From Salinicoccus albus DSM 19776 (lineage in GTDB: Bacteria; Bacillota; Bacilli; Staphylococcales; Salinicoccaceae), in assembly GCF_000385175.1 (NCBI RefSeq), contig NZ_ARQJ01000033.1:62001-126000 (forward strand): a DNA stretch of 64,000 nt, read 5' to 3'. The notes under the pieces are model-generated. The model was not told the origin of the DNA. It did no database searches and was given only the letters and a program-made list of their open reading frames with translations. The translations under genes and the position numbers were made by a program. Shown here piece after piece: positions 1-8,136 of the stretch; within the stretch, counting starts at the first letter, position 1, and each line of letters opens with the position of its first letter.

Positions 1-397
1 TCTCTTCAAAGCCAGTGTCCAGATGGAATTGCAGGCTCGCCGGATTATCCGTCTCACAATCACTCGCAAATTCCGAGCATCCTTTTCCCTTCGCCCACTT
101 TTCACAGGCCTCCACCAGCTCACTTCCGTAGTTTCTATGGCGGTAAGCTTCAAGAACAAAGATCCCTTCCAGATATCCGACCGGGGAAGAATCAGTCCCT
201 TCAACATAATCATGCCTGAGCCGGCACTCTGCAAATCCGACCGGCGAACCCTCCAGCATTTTTATATAATACGCACATGCGTCATCGTTAATATGATCTG
301 CCATTTCCGCTCTTAACACATCATAATCCTCATGCCATAAAACAAAAGCCAAAGTTGTCATATCTTCAATATTTTCCTCTGATGCTTGAATTATCAT
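1..397 (-). CDS. GNAT acetyltransferase, AAC(6')-like (partial)
   Basis: The gene runs off the left edge; about 132 codons are visible. The ATG at 397 follows an AGGGGTGAT ribosome-binding site. The translated protein has the look of aminoglycoside 6'-N-acetyltransferases: an early LWHEDYDVLRAEM segment, then GSPVGFAECRLRHDYVEG, then a GIFVLEAYRHRNYGSELV stretch (acetyl-CoA binding motif A of the GNAT fold) and a CETDNPASLQFH segment typical of motif B. Such enzymes transfer acetyl from acetyl-CoA to the 6'-amino group of aminoglycosides in the cytoplasm. The family match is by eye. The natural substrate in this host could be another amine, and resistance cannot be inferred from sequence alone. 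Confidence 0.78.
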   Translation of the reverse strand, partial: MIIQASEENIEDMTTLAFVLWHEDYDVLRAEMADHINDDACAYYIKMLEGSPVGFAECRLRHDYVEGTDSSPVGYLEGIFVLEAYRHRNYGSELVEACEKWAKGKGCSEFASDCETDNPASLQFHLDTGFEE

Positions 398-574
398 ACC
401 AATCACCCCTGTTCTTTCGTTTCATTAATCTATATAATTGCCCTCAGAATGTGTTTTTTACACTCAAAAGAGGGTATATTTCATTGGAATCTTGATTACT
501 TACATAGGCATTTATTTTAATTATACATAAAATTATTTATAATTCTAAATATGACATCATTAAGGAGCGAGCCA

Positions 575-1531
575 ATGATCGAATTTAAAAATGTGACGAA
601 AAAATATGGAGATAAAGTTGCGGTTGATGAAGTGAGTTTTAATATCGAAGAAGGTGAAATTTTCGTCCTGATCGGTCCGTCCGGCTGTGGTAAGACGACC
701 ACACTGAAGATGATCAACCGCCTGATCCATCTGACTACCGGCTATATCTATTTCAAAGACAGACCCATCAGTGAATACCCGGTGTATGAAATGCGCTGGG
801 ATATCGGTTATGTACTTCAGCAGATTGCCCTGTTCCCGCATATGACCATCAAAGAAAATATTGCGCAGGTCCCCTTGATGAAAAAATGGGAGGAAGCACA
901 AATAGACGAACGGATTGATGAGCTGCTTACAATGGTCGGTATGGAACCGGAACAGTTCAGGGACCGCAGGCCTGATGAAATTTCCGGCGGCCAGCAGCAG
1001 CGTGTGGGTGTTGCCAGGGCACTGGCTGCAGATCCGCCTGTCATCCTCATGGATGAACCTTTCAGTGCACTCGATCCGATCAGCAGGGAGAAGCTGCAGG
1101 ATGATCTTATTGATCTCCAAAAGCAGATTAACAAAACCATCGTCTTTGTTACCCATGATATACAGGAAGCGCTGAAGCTCGGAGACAGAATCTGTCTGCT
1201 GAAAGAAGGCCATGTGGAACAGATTGGCACCCCGCAGGAATTTCTGGGTGCGCCGCAAAATGATTTTGTAAAAAATTTCATCGGGGATGCCGGTGCCGGC
1301 GGGTTTCAGCATATCACCGTGGGAGATGTCGCAAAAACACACCCATTCTCAACATCCGAAAATATATCCGGCTATCCGACTGTCTCATCCAAAGCATCCA
1401 TTAATGATGCCTTCCAGTATCTATCCGAGTCTGATGGCATCATCGTAAAGGAAGATGACAAAAGAAAAGTACTGAAAAACAAAGATGTTTTCAAATATCT
1501 TGCAGACAGTAAGGAGAGTGACGAACGATGA
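575..1531 (+). CDS. opuCA: Osmolyte (betaine/carnitine/choline) ABC transporter ATP-binding protein
   Basis: This is the ATPase of an OpuC/OpuB-type compatible-solute importer, 318 aa. The start MIEFKNVTKKYG at 575 is chosen over an upstream ATG at 551 because TAAGGAG lies 7-12 nt before it. Visible motifs are Walker A GPSGCGKTT (near residue 35), the Q-loop in GYVLQQIALFPH, the ABC signature SGGQQQRVGVARA (near 137) and Walker B VILMDEP (near 157) with a switch histidine in VTHD. The C-terminal ~80 residues are a short regulatory tail resembling a single CBS repeat, shorter than the tandem CBS pair of longer OpuCA proteins. The downstream permease gene overlaps it by 4 nt (ATGA), so the two are co-translated. 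Confidence 0.9.
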   Translation: MIEFKNVTKKYGDKVAVDEVSFNIEEGEIFVLIGPSGCGKTTTLKMINRLIHLTTGYIYFKDRPISEYPVYEMRWDIGYVLQQIALFPHMTIKENIAQVPLMKKWEEAQIDERIDELLTMVGMEPEQFRDRRPDEISGGQQQRVGVARALAADPPVILMDEPFSALDPISREKLQDDLIDLQKQINKTIVFVTHDIQEALKLGDRICLLKEGHVEQIGTPQEFLGAPQNDFVKNFIGDAGAGGFQHITVGDVAKTHPFSTSENISGYPTVSSKASINDAFQYLSESDGIIVKEDDKRKVLKNKDVFKYLADSKESDER

Positions 1532-3042
1532 ATGGATTTTTCGAAACACTCAATTCAAGGCGAGGAGAACTCTTCACCACCCTGATTGAGCATATACAAC
1601 TGTCGTTTATCGCCTTGCTGATTGCGGTATTAATTGGGGTTCCTCTTGGCATTCTCCTGACTAAAGCACGAAGGGCATCTGAAATTGTCATCAATATCAC
1701 TGCGGTGCTGCAAACGATTCCTTCCCTTGCTTTGCTCGGCCTGATGATTCCCCTGTTCGGCATAGGGCGGCTGCCCGCCATCATTGCGCTTGTGGTCTAT
1801 GCACTGCTGCCGATTTTGAGGAATACATACACGGGTATTGTGGAAGTCGACGGATCACTTGTGGAAGCGGCCAGAGGCATCGGCATGAAGACCATGCGCC
1901 GCCTCCTTAAAGTTGAGCTGCCGATTGCCATGCCGGTTATCATGGCAGGTATCCGTACCGCTATGGTACTGATCATCGGTACGGCGACACTGGCAGCGCT
2001 CATTGGCGCGGGCGGTCTGGGGGACCTGATCCTGCTCGGTATCGACAGAAATGATTCATCATTGATATTGATCGGCGCCATCCCGGCGGCACTGCTCGCA
2101 ATTCTATTTGATATATTGCTGCGCGTCATACAGAATCTCTCATATAAGAAAATTATCGCCACCTTAAGTTCAGTACTTCTGGTACTGGTGTTAATCATTA
2201 GTGCCCCCCTTCTGGCACAGCGGGGCGAGTCGATTACGATCGCCGGCAAACTGGGGGCGGAACCGTCAATCATCACCAACATGTACAAGATCCTGATAGA
2301 AGAAGAAACGGACTACACGGTCCAGGTCGAAGACGGACTGGGTAAGACCACCTTCCTTTTCAATGCACTGCAATCCGGGGATATTGACGGATATTTGGAA
2401 TTCACCGGTACAGTCCTTGGGGAACTCACAAATGAAACACCAGAATCAAATGAAGAAGCGGCCGTCTATGAGCAGGCAAAATCGAGTCTGGAAGAACAAT
2501 ACGATATGACGCTCCTGGACCCGATGGCATTTAATAACACTTATACACTGGCTGTTAAAGAAACGTTCGCAGAAGAAAATAACCTCGAGACGATCAGTGA
2601 CCTGCAAAGTATAGAAGAAGACATAAACCCGGGCTTCACTCTGGAATTTAATGACCGTGAAGACGGCTATCCAGCCATACAGGAGACCTATAATCTTGAT
2701 TTCAGCAATGTCAGGACCATGGAACCCAGTTTGAGGTATCAGGCAATCAATAATGGTGATATCAATCTGCTGGATGCGTATTCCACCGACGCAGAACTCA
2801 GGCAGTATGAAATGGTGACGCTGGAAGATGATGAAAACGTGTTCCCGCCATATCAGGGCGCCCCTTTATTCACCCAGGAGTTCCTTGATGAACATCCGGA
2901 CATCATCGAACCGCTCAACAAACTCGGCGGCCAGATCACGGACGAGGAGATGCAGGACATGAACTATCAGGTATCCGTGGAAGACAGAGATCCTTATCAG
3001 GTGGCACAGGAATACCTGGACGCTGCAGGGTTGCTGGAATAA
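1528..3042 (+). CDS. opuCB: Fused permease and substrate-binding protein of osmolyte ABC transporter
   Basis: A 504-aa fusion. Residues 1 to about 210 are a BPD-type permease with roughly six membrane segments and the EAA loop (EAARGIGMKTMRRLLKVELP). After a further membrane segment (about 207-230), residues 235-504 form an extracellular glycine-betaine/choline-type binding domain (TIAGKLGAEPSIITNMYKILIEE onward, with GDIDGYLEFTGT). The fusion replaces the separate OpuCB, OpuCC and OpuCD subunits of other bacteria. Two-gene systems of this shape are known in staphylococci. It lies directly after opuCA with ATGA overlap and nothing follows in the operon. The exact osmolyte (betaine, carnitine, choline or proline betaine) cannot be read from sequence. 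Confidence 0.88.
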   Translation: MNGFFETLNSRRGELFTTLIEHIQLSFIALLIAVLIGVPLGILLTKARRASEIVINITAVLQTIPSLALLGLMIPLFGIGRLPAIIALVVYALLPILRNTYTGIVEVDGSLVEAARGIGMKTMRRLLKVELPIAMPVIMAGIRTAMVLIIGTATLAALIGAGGLGDLILLGIDRNDSSLILIGAIPAALLAILFDILLRVIQNLSYKKIIATLSSVLLVLVLIISAPLLAQRGESITIAGKLGAEPSIITNMYKILIEEETDYTVQVEDGLGKTTFLFNALQSGDIDGYLEFTGTVLGELTNETPESNEEAAVYEQAKSSLEEQYDMTLLDPMAFNNTYTLAVKETFAEENNLETISDLQSIEEDINPGFTLEFNDREDGYPAIQETYNLDFSNVRTMEPSLRYQAINNGDINLLDAYSTDAELRQYEMVTLEDDENVFPPYQGAPLFTQEFLDEHPDIIEPLNKLGGQITDEEMQDMNYQVSVEDRDPYQVAQEYLDAAGLLE

Positions 3043-3142
3043 ACATCCGCTTCAAAATCCAGTCAATTTTTATGCACTTATGATTATGTTATGTAACAAT
3101 GAGTAAATATCGGTATTTAAAGAACAAGAAAGGAATGAAAAT

Positions 3143-4546
3143 ATGAGTCCTGAACAGATTGGCTTTGCATTATTATACTTAGGAATATTTCTATTAATCG
3201 GCAAATGGATCAGGATGCGTTCAAAATGGATGCAGAACCTGTTCCTGCCCGCCTCAGTCATCGGCGGGTTTCTGGCACTGCTCTTGGGGCCTGAAGCCCT
3301 CGGCCAGATACTTGCTAATTTCACCGGGGGAGACTCGTTTTGGGCTTCCGGGGTGATGACCACAGAGATTGTCGAAGTATGGTCGGCACTTCCCGGTCTG
3401 ATGATCAACATTGTTTTTGCAACCCTTTTTATAGGTACAGTCCTGCCAGGGTTGAAACGAGTCTGGGAAGTTGGCGGACCGCAGCTGGCGTTCGGCTGGA
3501 CACTCGGCTGGGGACAGTATGTCATCGGTCTGCTGCTGGCGCTGCTCATACTCGTGCCTTTCTATAATATGCCGGCATTTACCGGTGCCCTCATTGAGAT
3601 TGGTTTTGAAGGCGGGCACGGGACCGCTGCCGGTTTGCAGGGGACATTTGAAGATTTGGGATTCCCGCAAGCATATGACCTTGCTGTTGGACTGGCCACA
3701 GTTGGTATTCTGACCGGGGTCATTGTCGGCATTGCTTTCATCAACTGGGGCGTACGGAGAAATCACGCAAACGTCATCACAGATGTAAAAGGAATGTCCC
3801 CGACCCAAAAAGCGGGCGTTGTCGAATCTGAGAACCGTGAAACATCCGGGGATTTGACAGTCAGACCCGAATCGATTGAAACACTCACTTTTCATTTTTC
3901 AATCGTCGGTTTCGCCATTCTTATCGGCTACCTTATATTACAGGCCATCACATGGGTGGAGGGTGCCCTGTTTGGTTCCGATTTTATGACATACGTACCA
4001 TTATTCCCATTGGCAATGATCGGCGGGCTCATTGTACAAGTATTTCTTAACAGATTGGATACCTCGCGTCTCGTAAACAGACAGATTATCACAAGAATCC
4101 AGGGCTTCTCCCTTGATATTCTGATTACAAGTGCGATTGCCACCGTCTCACTTTCAGTACTTGGTGAATATATTGTGCCATTCCTGCTGCTGGCGCTCGC
4201 CGGCATTGCCTGGAACGTTTTCGGCTTCTTCGTTTTCGGTCCCCGGATGATGCCTGCATACTGGCTTGAAAGAGCTGTCGGTGATTTTGGACAGTCCACT
4301 GGGGTTACAGCTACGGGCTTGATGCTGATGCGTGTGGCGGACCCTGAAATGAAGTCACCCGCAGTTGAAGGTTTCGGTTATAAACAGCTTGTTTTCGAAC
4401 CGTTCCTTGGCGGCGGTCTGGTCACAGCATTATCTGCACCGCTCGTCTTCATGTTCGGTCCGGTGCCCTTCCTCATCTTTGCGTCAGTTATGCTGTTGAT
4501 CGGTCTGCTTACCGGCCTGCTCTATTTCGGGAAAAAGAAAGTCTGA
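3143..4546 (+). CDS. gltS: Sodium/glutamate symporter family protein
   Basis: A 467-aa polytopic membrane protein of the GltS (ESS) family, which imports glutamate with sodium. About ten or more hydrophobic segments are visible in two related halves, each with a glycine-rich re-entrant-type stretch: GFEGGHGTAAGLQGTFE in the first half and ERAVGDFGQSTGVTATGLMLMR in the second. These are the paired hairpin signatures of the family. A GAAAGGA ribosome-binding site precedes the ATG. It stands alone, about 100 nt after the opuC operon. Glutamate is itself an osmolyte precursor, which fits the neighbourhood, but substrate and co-regulation are inferred. Confidence 0.85.
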   Translation: MSPEQIGFALLYLGIFLLIGKWIRMRSKWMQNLFLPASVIGGFLALLLGPEALGQILANFTGGDSFWASGVMTTEIVEVWSALPGLMINIVFATLFIGTVLPGLKRVWEVGGPQLAFGWTLGWGQYVIGLLLALLILVPFYNMPAFTGALIEIGFEGGHGTAAGLQGTFEDLGFPQAYDLAVGLATVGILTGVIVGIAFINWGVRRNHANVITDVKGMSPTQKAGVVESENRETSGDLTVRPESIETLTFHFSIVGFAILIGYLILQAITWVEGALFGSDFMTYVPLFPLAMIGGLIVQVFLNRLDTSRLVNRQIITRIQGFSLDILITSAIATVSLSVLGEYIVPFLLLALAGIAWNVFGFFVFGPRMMPAYWLERAVGDFGQSTGVTATGLMLMRVADPEMKSPAVEGFGYKQLVFEPFLGGGLVTALSAPLVFMFGPVPFLIFASVMLLIGLLTGLLYFGKKKV

Positions 4547-4560
4547 TAATATTTTCCATT

Positions 4561-4598
4561 GATTTAAGCCCCCGGAGTCAGCTCTGGAGGCTTAAATC
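4561..4598. other. Inverted repeat downstream of gltS
   Basis: Arms GATTTAAGCC and GGCTTAAATC enclose a second pairing (CCGGAG with CTCTGG), giving a near-continuous 38-nt hairpin. There is no T-tract after it. It sits just before a much better terminator and may act as an RNA-stabilising or secondary termination structure. Confidence 0.45.
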
Positions 4599-4606
4599 TT
4601 ACCATT

Positions 4607-4642
4607 AAAGGATTAGGCGCATTCGTGCGCCTAATCCTTTTT
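4607..4642. terminator. Bidirectional Rho-independent terminator
   Basis: A perfect 15-bp stem (AAAGGATTAGGCGCA with its complement), TTCG tetraloop and T-runs on both strands. It serves gltS on the plus strand and the convergent flavoprotein gene on the minus strand; the stop codon of the latter lies inside the stem. Confidence 0.9.
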
Positions 4643-5236
4643 GCTGTGTTTAGCATTGAAAAAATCCCCGCCTTTTTGTTTTTCATTATCCGTGCCCCAG
4701 TGTATTGATCTATCCAGCTTTTTTAGTTTTGGGATATGTTTCGAACAATGGATATACGCTTCTTCCACTTCGATGACCACCCAGCGCAGCGCTTTGCTTC
4801 CTTCTTCAGTTTTCATTTCTTCCCTTACCGCTTCAGGAATGTCCGATAAAGCCAATTGATCATTTTCAATGATTGAGGCTTTGCCATTCACATGCAGGCC
4901 GATCTGATTTTCGGTAAAATCGATAAACATTAATCCGATATGCGGGTTTTCAGTAATATTCCCAAGGCTCGCCATTACCCCATTTCCTTTGTATTCAGGA
5001 TATATCAGTGTCTTTTCATCGATCACCCTGACAAATCCCGGCATGCCAGCCCTGAATGACGCATCACATTCCCCTTTTGAATCTGCGGTTGATATGAACA
5101 TCATGTCCTGTCCGGCGATGAAATTTATCATCACATCATTGACATGATCCAGCATCTGATTGTTATAAAAAGCAGCTGCCTGCTTCATTGTGCCATACTT
5201 TTCCTGCAGCCAGCGTTCACCGTGTTGCTCTGCCAT
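4631..5236 (-). CDS. Pyridoxamine 5'-phosphate oxidase family protein
   Basis: A 201-aa soluble protein with the split-barrel flavin fold of the PNPOx-like superfamily. Typical pieces are MMFISTADSKGECDASFR, the core strand PGFVRVIDEKTLIYPEYKGNG with ASLGNITENPHIGLMFIDF, and LHVNGKASI. This pattern is that of uncharacterised PNPOx-like proteins that bind FMN or F420, rather than of true PdxH, which has a conserved C-terminal signature missing here. A GAAGGAATG ribosome-binding site precedes the ATG. It is monocistronic and its stop lies within the shared terminator. The biochemical activity is unknown. Confidence 0.82.
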   Translation of the reverse strand: MAEQHGERWLQEKYGTMKQAAAFYNNQMLDHVNDVMINFIAGQDMMFISTADSKGECDASFRAGMPGFVRVIDEKTLIYPEYKGNGVMASLGNITENPHIGLMFIDFTENQIGLHVNGKASIIENDQLALSDIPEAVREEMKTEEGSKALRWVVIEVEEAYIHCSKHIPKLKKLDRSIHWGTDNEKQKGGDFFNAKHSKKD

Positions 5237-5496
5237 TTAATATCATTCCTTCTAAATATCGAATCGCATCTCCCGTGCAATGCCAGTCATTTATAGCACA
5301 TCATAATCATGTACATCAATGAGTTCGAACCGTTCACAAACCAGCATCATATCTCCTGAAAACACACGGCCAATATTATTCAGTGATAACGGTGCTCCGG
5401 GAATTATATTTCCTCCGTTTATTAGCGGATCGCTATAGGATCAGACAACTGCTCATGGTAATATTATACTATATAAAGTCCGTGGGAGATGTGTTT

Positions 5497-6000
5497 ATGA
5501 AGAATCCTGCTGCAAATAAAACGCGTCTGATTGCTCTAGCGATCGACTATATCGCCATAGTGATCTATCTCTGCCTGTTATTCATCACGATGATGCTGCT
5601 TTACCTGATTCTTTTCGAAGATATTCCGGAATTCAGCGAAATGAATGCCCATTTAATTTCCTTCGTGACCACTGTTCTGCCGGTTGTTCTCTGTTTCTCC
5701 ATCATGGAGTATAAATTTCCATATGGAACTGTCGGAAAAAGAAAAATGAACTTGAAAGTCATCTTCAGCAGACATACGTATCTCCACAGCCTGATCCGCA
5801 ACACGGTAAAATTTCTGCCCTGGCAGATTGGCCATACCGGGGTCATTGCCGGAATCTACAGGGATTACTCAATGAGCTGGTTCATGTTCGGCAATTCCGG
5901 CATCCTGCTTCTGCTCATTCTGGCCGGGATGATGATACTGCGAAAAGACCGCCGTCACTTGGGCGACATGGGCACAGGTACACAGGTGGTTGAAAGATGA
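5497..6000 (+). CDS. RDD family membrane protein
   Basis: A 167-aa integral membrane protein. The start MKNPAANKTRLIALAIDYIAI at 5497 is preferred over an ATG at 5383, because GGGAGA lies 7 nt upstream and the RDD-type motif (R in the first segment, D in LAIDY) then sits at the N-terminus as usual. Four hydrophobic segments are visible: near 11-40, 50-70, 115-130 and 135-150. RDD proteins are poorly understood; some members exchange Na+ or Li+ for protons and confer salt tolerance, which would suit a halotolerant host, but that is inference. No operon partner is evident. Confidence 0.7.
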   Translation: MKNPAANKTRLIALAIDYIAIVIYLCLLFITMMLLYLILFEDIPEFSEMNAHLISFVTTVLPVVLCFSIMEYKFPYGTVGKRKMNLKVIFSRHTYLHSLIRNTVKFLPWQIGHTGVIAGIYRDYSMSWFMFGNSGILLLLILAGMMILRKDRRHLGDMGTGTQVVER

Positions 6001-6231
6001 AATATTATCTGCTCCTGTTACAGCTCATATTTAGAGTGGCGGATACGAGGCACAATGTCTGCGTACGTGTCTTATTATTGTTGATGGATGAGTGTAAGGT
6101 TTCCCATGAACGACAGGATAAGTAAAATCTCTGACAATCATTGCCAGTATTGTTATGATGGGGATAGTCTTTGATCATATATTGTAATATGAACTTTTAG
6201 TTAAGGAGTATAAGGAATGCAGGAGGAGAAA

Positions 6232-6507
6232 ATGACAAATCCGAATACAAAAAAGTATGGTATTGCAACCCTTTTAGGTGTGGCACTCTTCGGCTTTTTA
6301 TACATAATTATGGAAGTAATCACTTTCTATACATTTCCTAGAATGATCGGGTCTATAGCAGTCAGTTTGATTGGCGGTGGTGCCATCGGAACAATTTTAA
6401 ATAGACTGCCGGATGATGATGAAGAGAATCCGCGCAAATATTATGCAATAAGTCTTATCACTATGGCAATTATCGCTTTTATCTATATCATTATCTTCGG
6501 ATACTGA
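6232..6507 (+). CDS. Small three-span membrane protein, unknown function
   Basis: I do not recognise this family. The protein is 91 aa from ATG 6232, which has AGGAGG 5 nt upstream. An ATG at 6217 with AAGGAG 8 nt upstream would add five residues and is nearly as good. Three hydrophobic stretches are seen (about 11-35, 38-57 and 70-91), separated by a charged loop LPDDDEENPRK. No charged or cysteine motif suggests a catalytic role. It lies convergent with czcD, and no terminator hairpin is clear between them. Confidence 0.55.
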   Translation: MTNPNTKKYGIATLLGVALFGFLYIIMEVITFYTFPRMIGSIAVSLIGGGAIGTILNRLPDDDEENPRKYYAISLITMAIIAFIYIIIFGY

Positions 6508-6607
6508 CAAAAACCGATATCTCAAATATAATTCAGTCCCCTGGCAAAGGTTTAAAATCATTGCCATACACGCCTCTTTTTTCTCCCCTTCAAAAATTTT
6601 ACTTTTA

Positions 6608-7564
6608 TTAATGCTGATGACTGTGTCCATGGGAGTGTCCTTCAGGTAATTTACCTTTTACTTTGCATAAAATCGAATTGTCATGCTGATGTTCAGGTGT
6701 TTCCACCTGTATCGTCATGTGATGAATATTTTGGTGTTCAAGCCTATGTTCAAGTGCCTCGAGGACACGCTCACTTCCAGCTACTGACATCTGGTTATCT
6801 ACAACTGCATGGCAGGAAAGTGTATTTAATCCACTTGTTACGCTCCATACATGCAAATCATGAATATCTTGAACACCTTTCGTATTTCGGATGGTGTCGA
6901 TTACATTTTCCAAATTCACATTCCGCGGTGTCCCTTCCATCAGGACATGAAGACTTGCCTTCACAACATAATAGCCACTGCGAAGTACCAGCGCCGCAAC
7001 AATGACACTGGCTAATGGATCTGCCCAGCCCCATCCAAAGAACATGATCAGCAAAGCTGCAACAACTGCTCCAATAGAACCGAGCATATCACTAATCACA
7101 TGCATATATGCGCCGCGCATATTCAAGTTCTCTTTGACATCTGCACCACGCATCATGGTCCAGGCCACAAGAATATTAACCAATAAGCCAATGATTGCGA
7201 TGATCAGCATCCCTGTTGAAGCAACCTCCGGCGGGTTCTGAAAACGTTGGAATGCTTCATAAAATATATACAGTGCGATGATTATGAGTGTCAATCCGTT
7301 AAGGACTGCTGCCAATATTTCAAAACGCTTATATCCATATGTCTTACTGTGATTTGCAAGCTTCTCTCCCACCGTAAAAGCTAATAATGCGATCCCGAGT
7401 GATACCGCGTCACTCAGCATGTGTCCCGCATCCGCCAGCAGGGCCAGACTATTGGTGAGTAATCCACCGATTGTCTCAATGAACATATAGAGCGTAATAA
7501 TAATAAAACTGATCAATAATACCTTTTTATTTGCACCATGTGTGTGGGCATGTTCGTGACTCAT
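6608..7564 (-). CDS. czcD: Cation diffusion facilitator zinc/cobalt efflux protein
   Basis: A 318-aa CDF transporter that exports Zn2+ (also Co2+ or Cd2+) in exchange for protons. It has a His-rich N-terminus (MSHEHAHTHG), six membrane segments, metal-site pairs in ADAGHMLSDA (D45, H48, D52 region) and HVISDMLGS, a cytoplasmic ferredoxin-like C-terminal domain (HDLHVWSVTSGLNTLSCHAVV), and a His-rich tail EGHSHGHSHQH. Length and layout are normal for CzcD/CzrB. It lies 78 nt downstream of the ArsR-type regulator on the same strand, the czrAB arrangement of staphylococci, and is probably derepressed by zinc through that regulator. Confidence 0.93.
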   Translation of the reverse strand: MSHEHAHTHGANKKVLLISFIIITLYMFIETIGGLLTNSLALLADAGHMLSDAVSLGIALLAFTVGEKLANHSKTYGYKRFEILAAVLNGLTLIIIALYIFYEAFQRFQNPPEVASTGMLIIAIIGLLVNILVAWTMMRGADVKENLNMRGAYMHVISDMLGSIGAVVAALLIMFFGWGWADPLASVIVAALVLRSGYYVVKASLHVLMEGTPRNVNLENVIDTIRNTKGVQDIHDLHVWSVTSGLNTLSCHAVVDNQMSVAGSERVLEALEHRLEHQNIHHMTIQVETPEHQHDNSILCKVKGKLPEGHSHGHSHQH

Positions 7565-7642
7565 TTATCTCCCTCCTTTTAATATATGTTAATATGTGCA
7601 CTCATACATGTTTTAAGTATAATTCAATCTTACACTCATGCA

Positions 7643-7972
7643 CTAGTGGTGGCAGGCGTGATCAATTGTTTCTTTCAGCACATTCATTACATGGACATCA
7701 TCATGTGAATAATACAATGTCGTCCCGTCTCTTCTATACTTAACCAATCGTAAATTTTTCAAAAATCTTAACTGATGTGAAACAGTGGATTGTCTAAGAT
7801 GCAGCGTAACCGCTATATCATTGACAGAGTACTCGCCATGGAACAGTAAGTTCAATATTTTAATCCTCGTGGGGTCACCAAGCGCTTTGAAAGTCTGGGA
7901 TACAACAAATAAGGTTTCTTCATCAAGTTCTTTTTTGTCTTCAGGCGACATATTCCCATTTGACTCTTCCAC
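7643..7972 (-). CDS. czrA: ArsR/SmtB-family zinc-responsive repressor
   Basis: A 109-aa winged-helix metal sensor. The recognition helix is in [26 protein letters not shown]. The C-terminal alpha-5 zinc site of CzrA is intact: D92-x-H94 and H105-x-x-H108 (in [19 protein letters not shown]). The dimer binds operator DNA when metal-free and releases it when Zn2+ or Co2+ binds. It is the first gene of the czrA-czcD unit and likely represses its own promoter through the inverted repeat at 8009-8036. Substitution for an arsenic or cadmium sensor is unlikely, because the CxC alpha-3 site is absent. Confidence 0.9.
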   Translation of the reverse strand: MEESNGNMSPEDKKELDEETLFVVSQTFKALGDPTRIKILNLLFHGEYSVNDIAVTLHLRQSTVSHQLRFLKNLRLVKYRRDGTTLYYSHDDVHVMNVLKETIDHACHH

Positions 7973-8008
7973 ATGAATGCCTCCTTATTAATGTTAAGTT
8001 ATTTATAT

Positions 8009-8036
8009 GATAATATTAGTATATGTTCATATTATC
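8009..8036. promoter_or_regulatory. Candidate CzrA operator
   Basis: An exact inverted repeat with arms GATAATAT and ATATTATC and a 12-nt centre lies 37-64 nt upstream of czrA. Position, AT-richness and dyad size fit ArsR/SmtB operators, which overlap the promoter of the autoregulated operon. Assignment to CzrA is inferred from position. Confidence 0.6.
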
Positions 8037-8136
8037 AAATATTTTAAATTCATGTCAATTTCTATATTAAGAACAGGCCCATTTTGGAAAATTAATCAAA
8101 ATGAGTCTTACTATGTTTCATAGAATGAAATTGCGA

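Noticed and set aside
560-1342. 260-codon minus-strand ORF antisense to opuCA
   Set aside because: The plus-strand frame has all ABC ATPase motifs; the antisense frame shows no family signature and lacks a ribosome-binding site.
560-1531. Idea that the osmolyte ATPase is an amino-acid transporter ATPase
   Set aside because: Fusion partner is a betaine/choline-type binding domain, and a C-terminal CBS-like tail fits OpuC/OpuB.
3254-3895. 213-codon minus-strand ORF antisense to gltS
   Set aside because: Rich in Pro, Cys and Arg with no family likeness, a shadow of the membrane-protein codons.
6127-6180. Short plus-strand ORFs between the RDD gene and the 91-aa membrane protein gene
   Set aside because: None has a ribosome-binding site or more than about 25 codons of convincing sequence.
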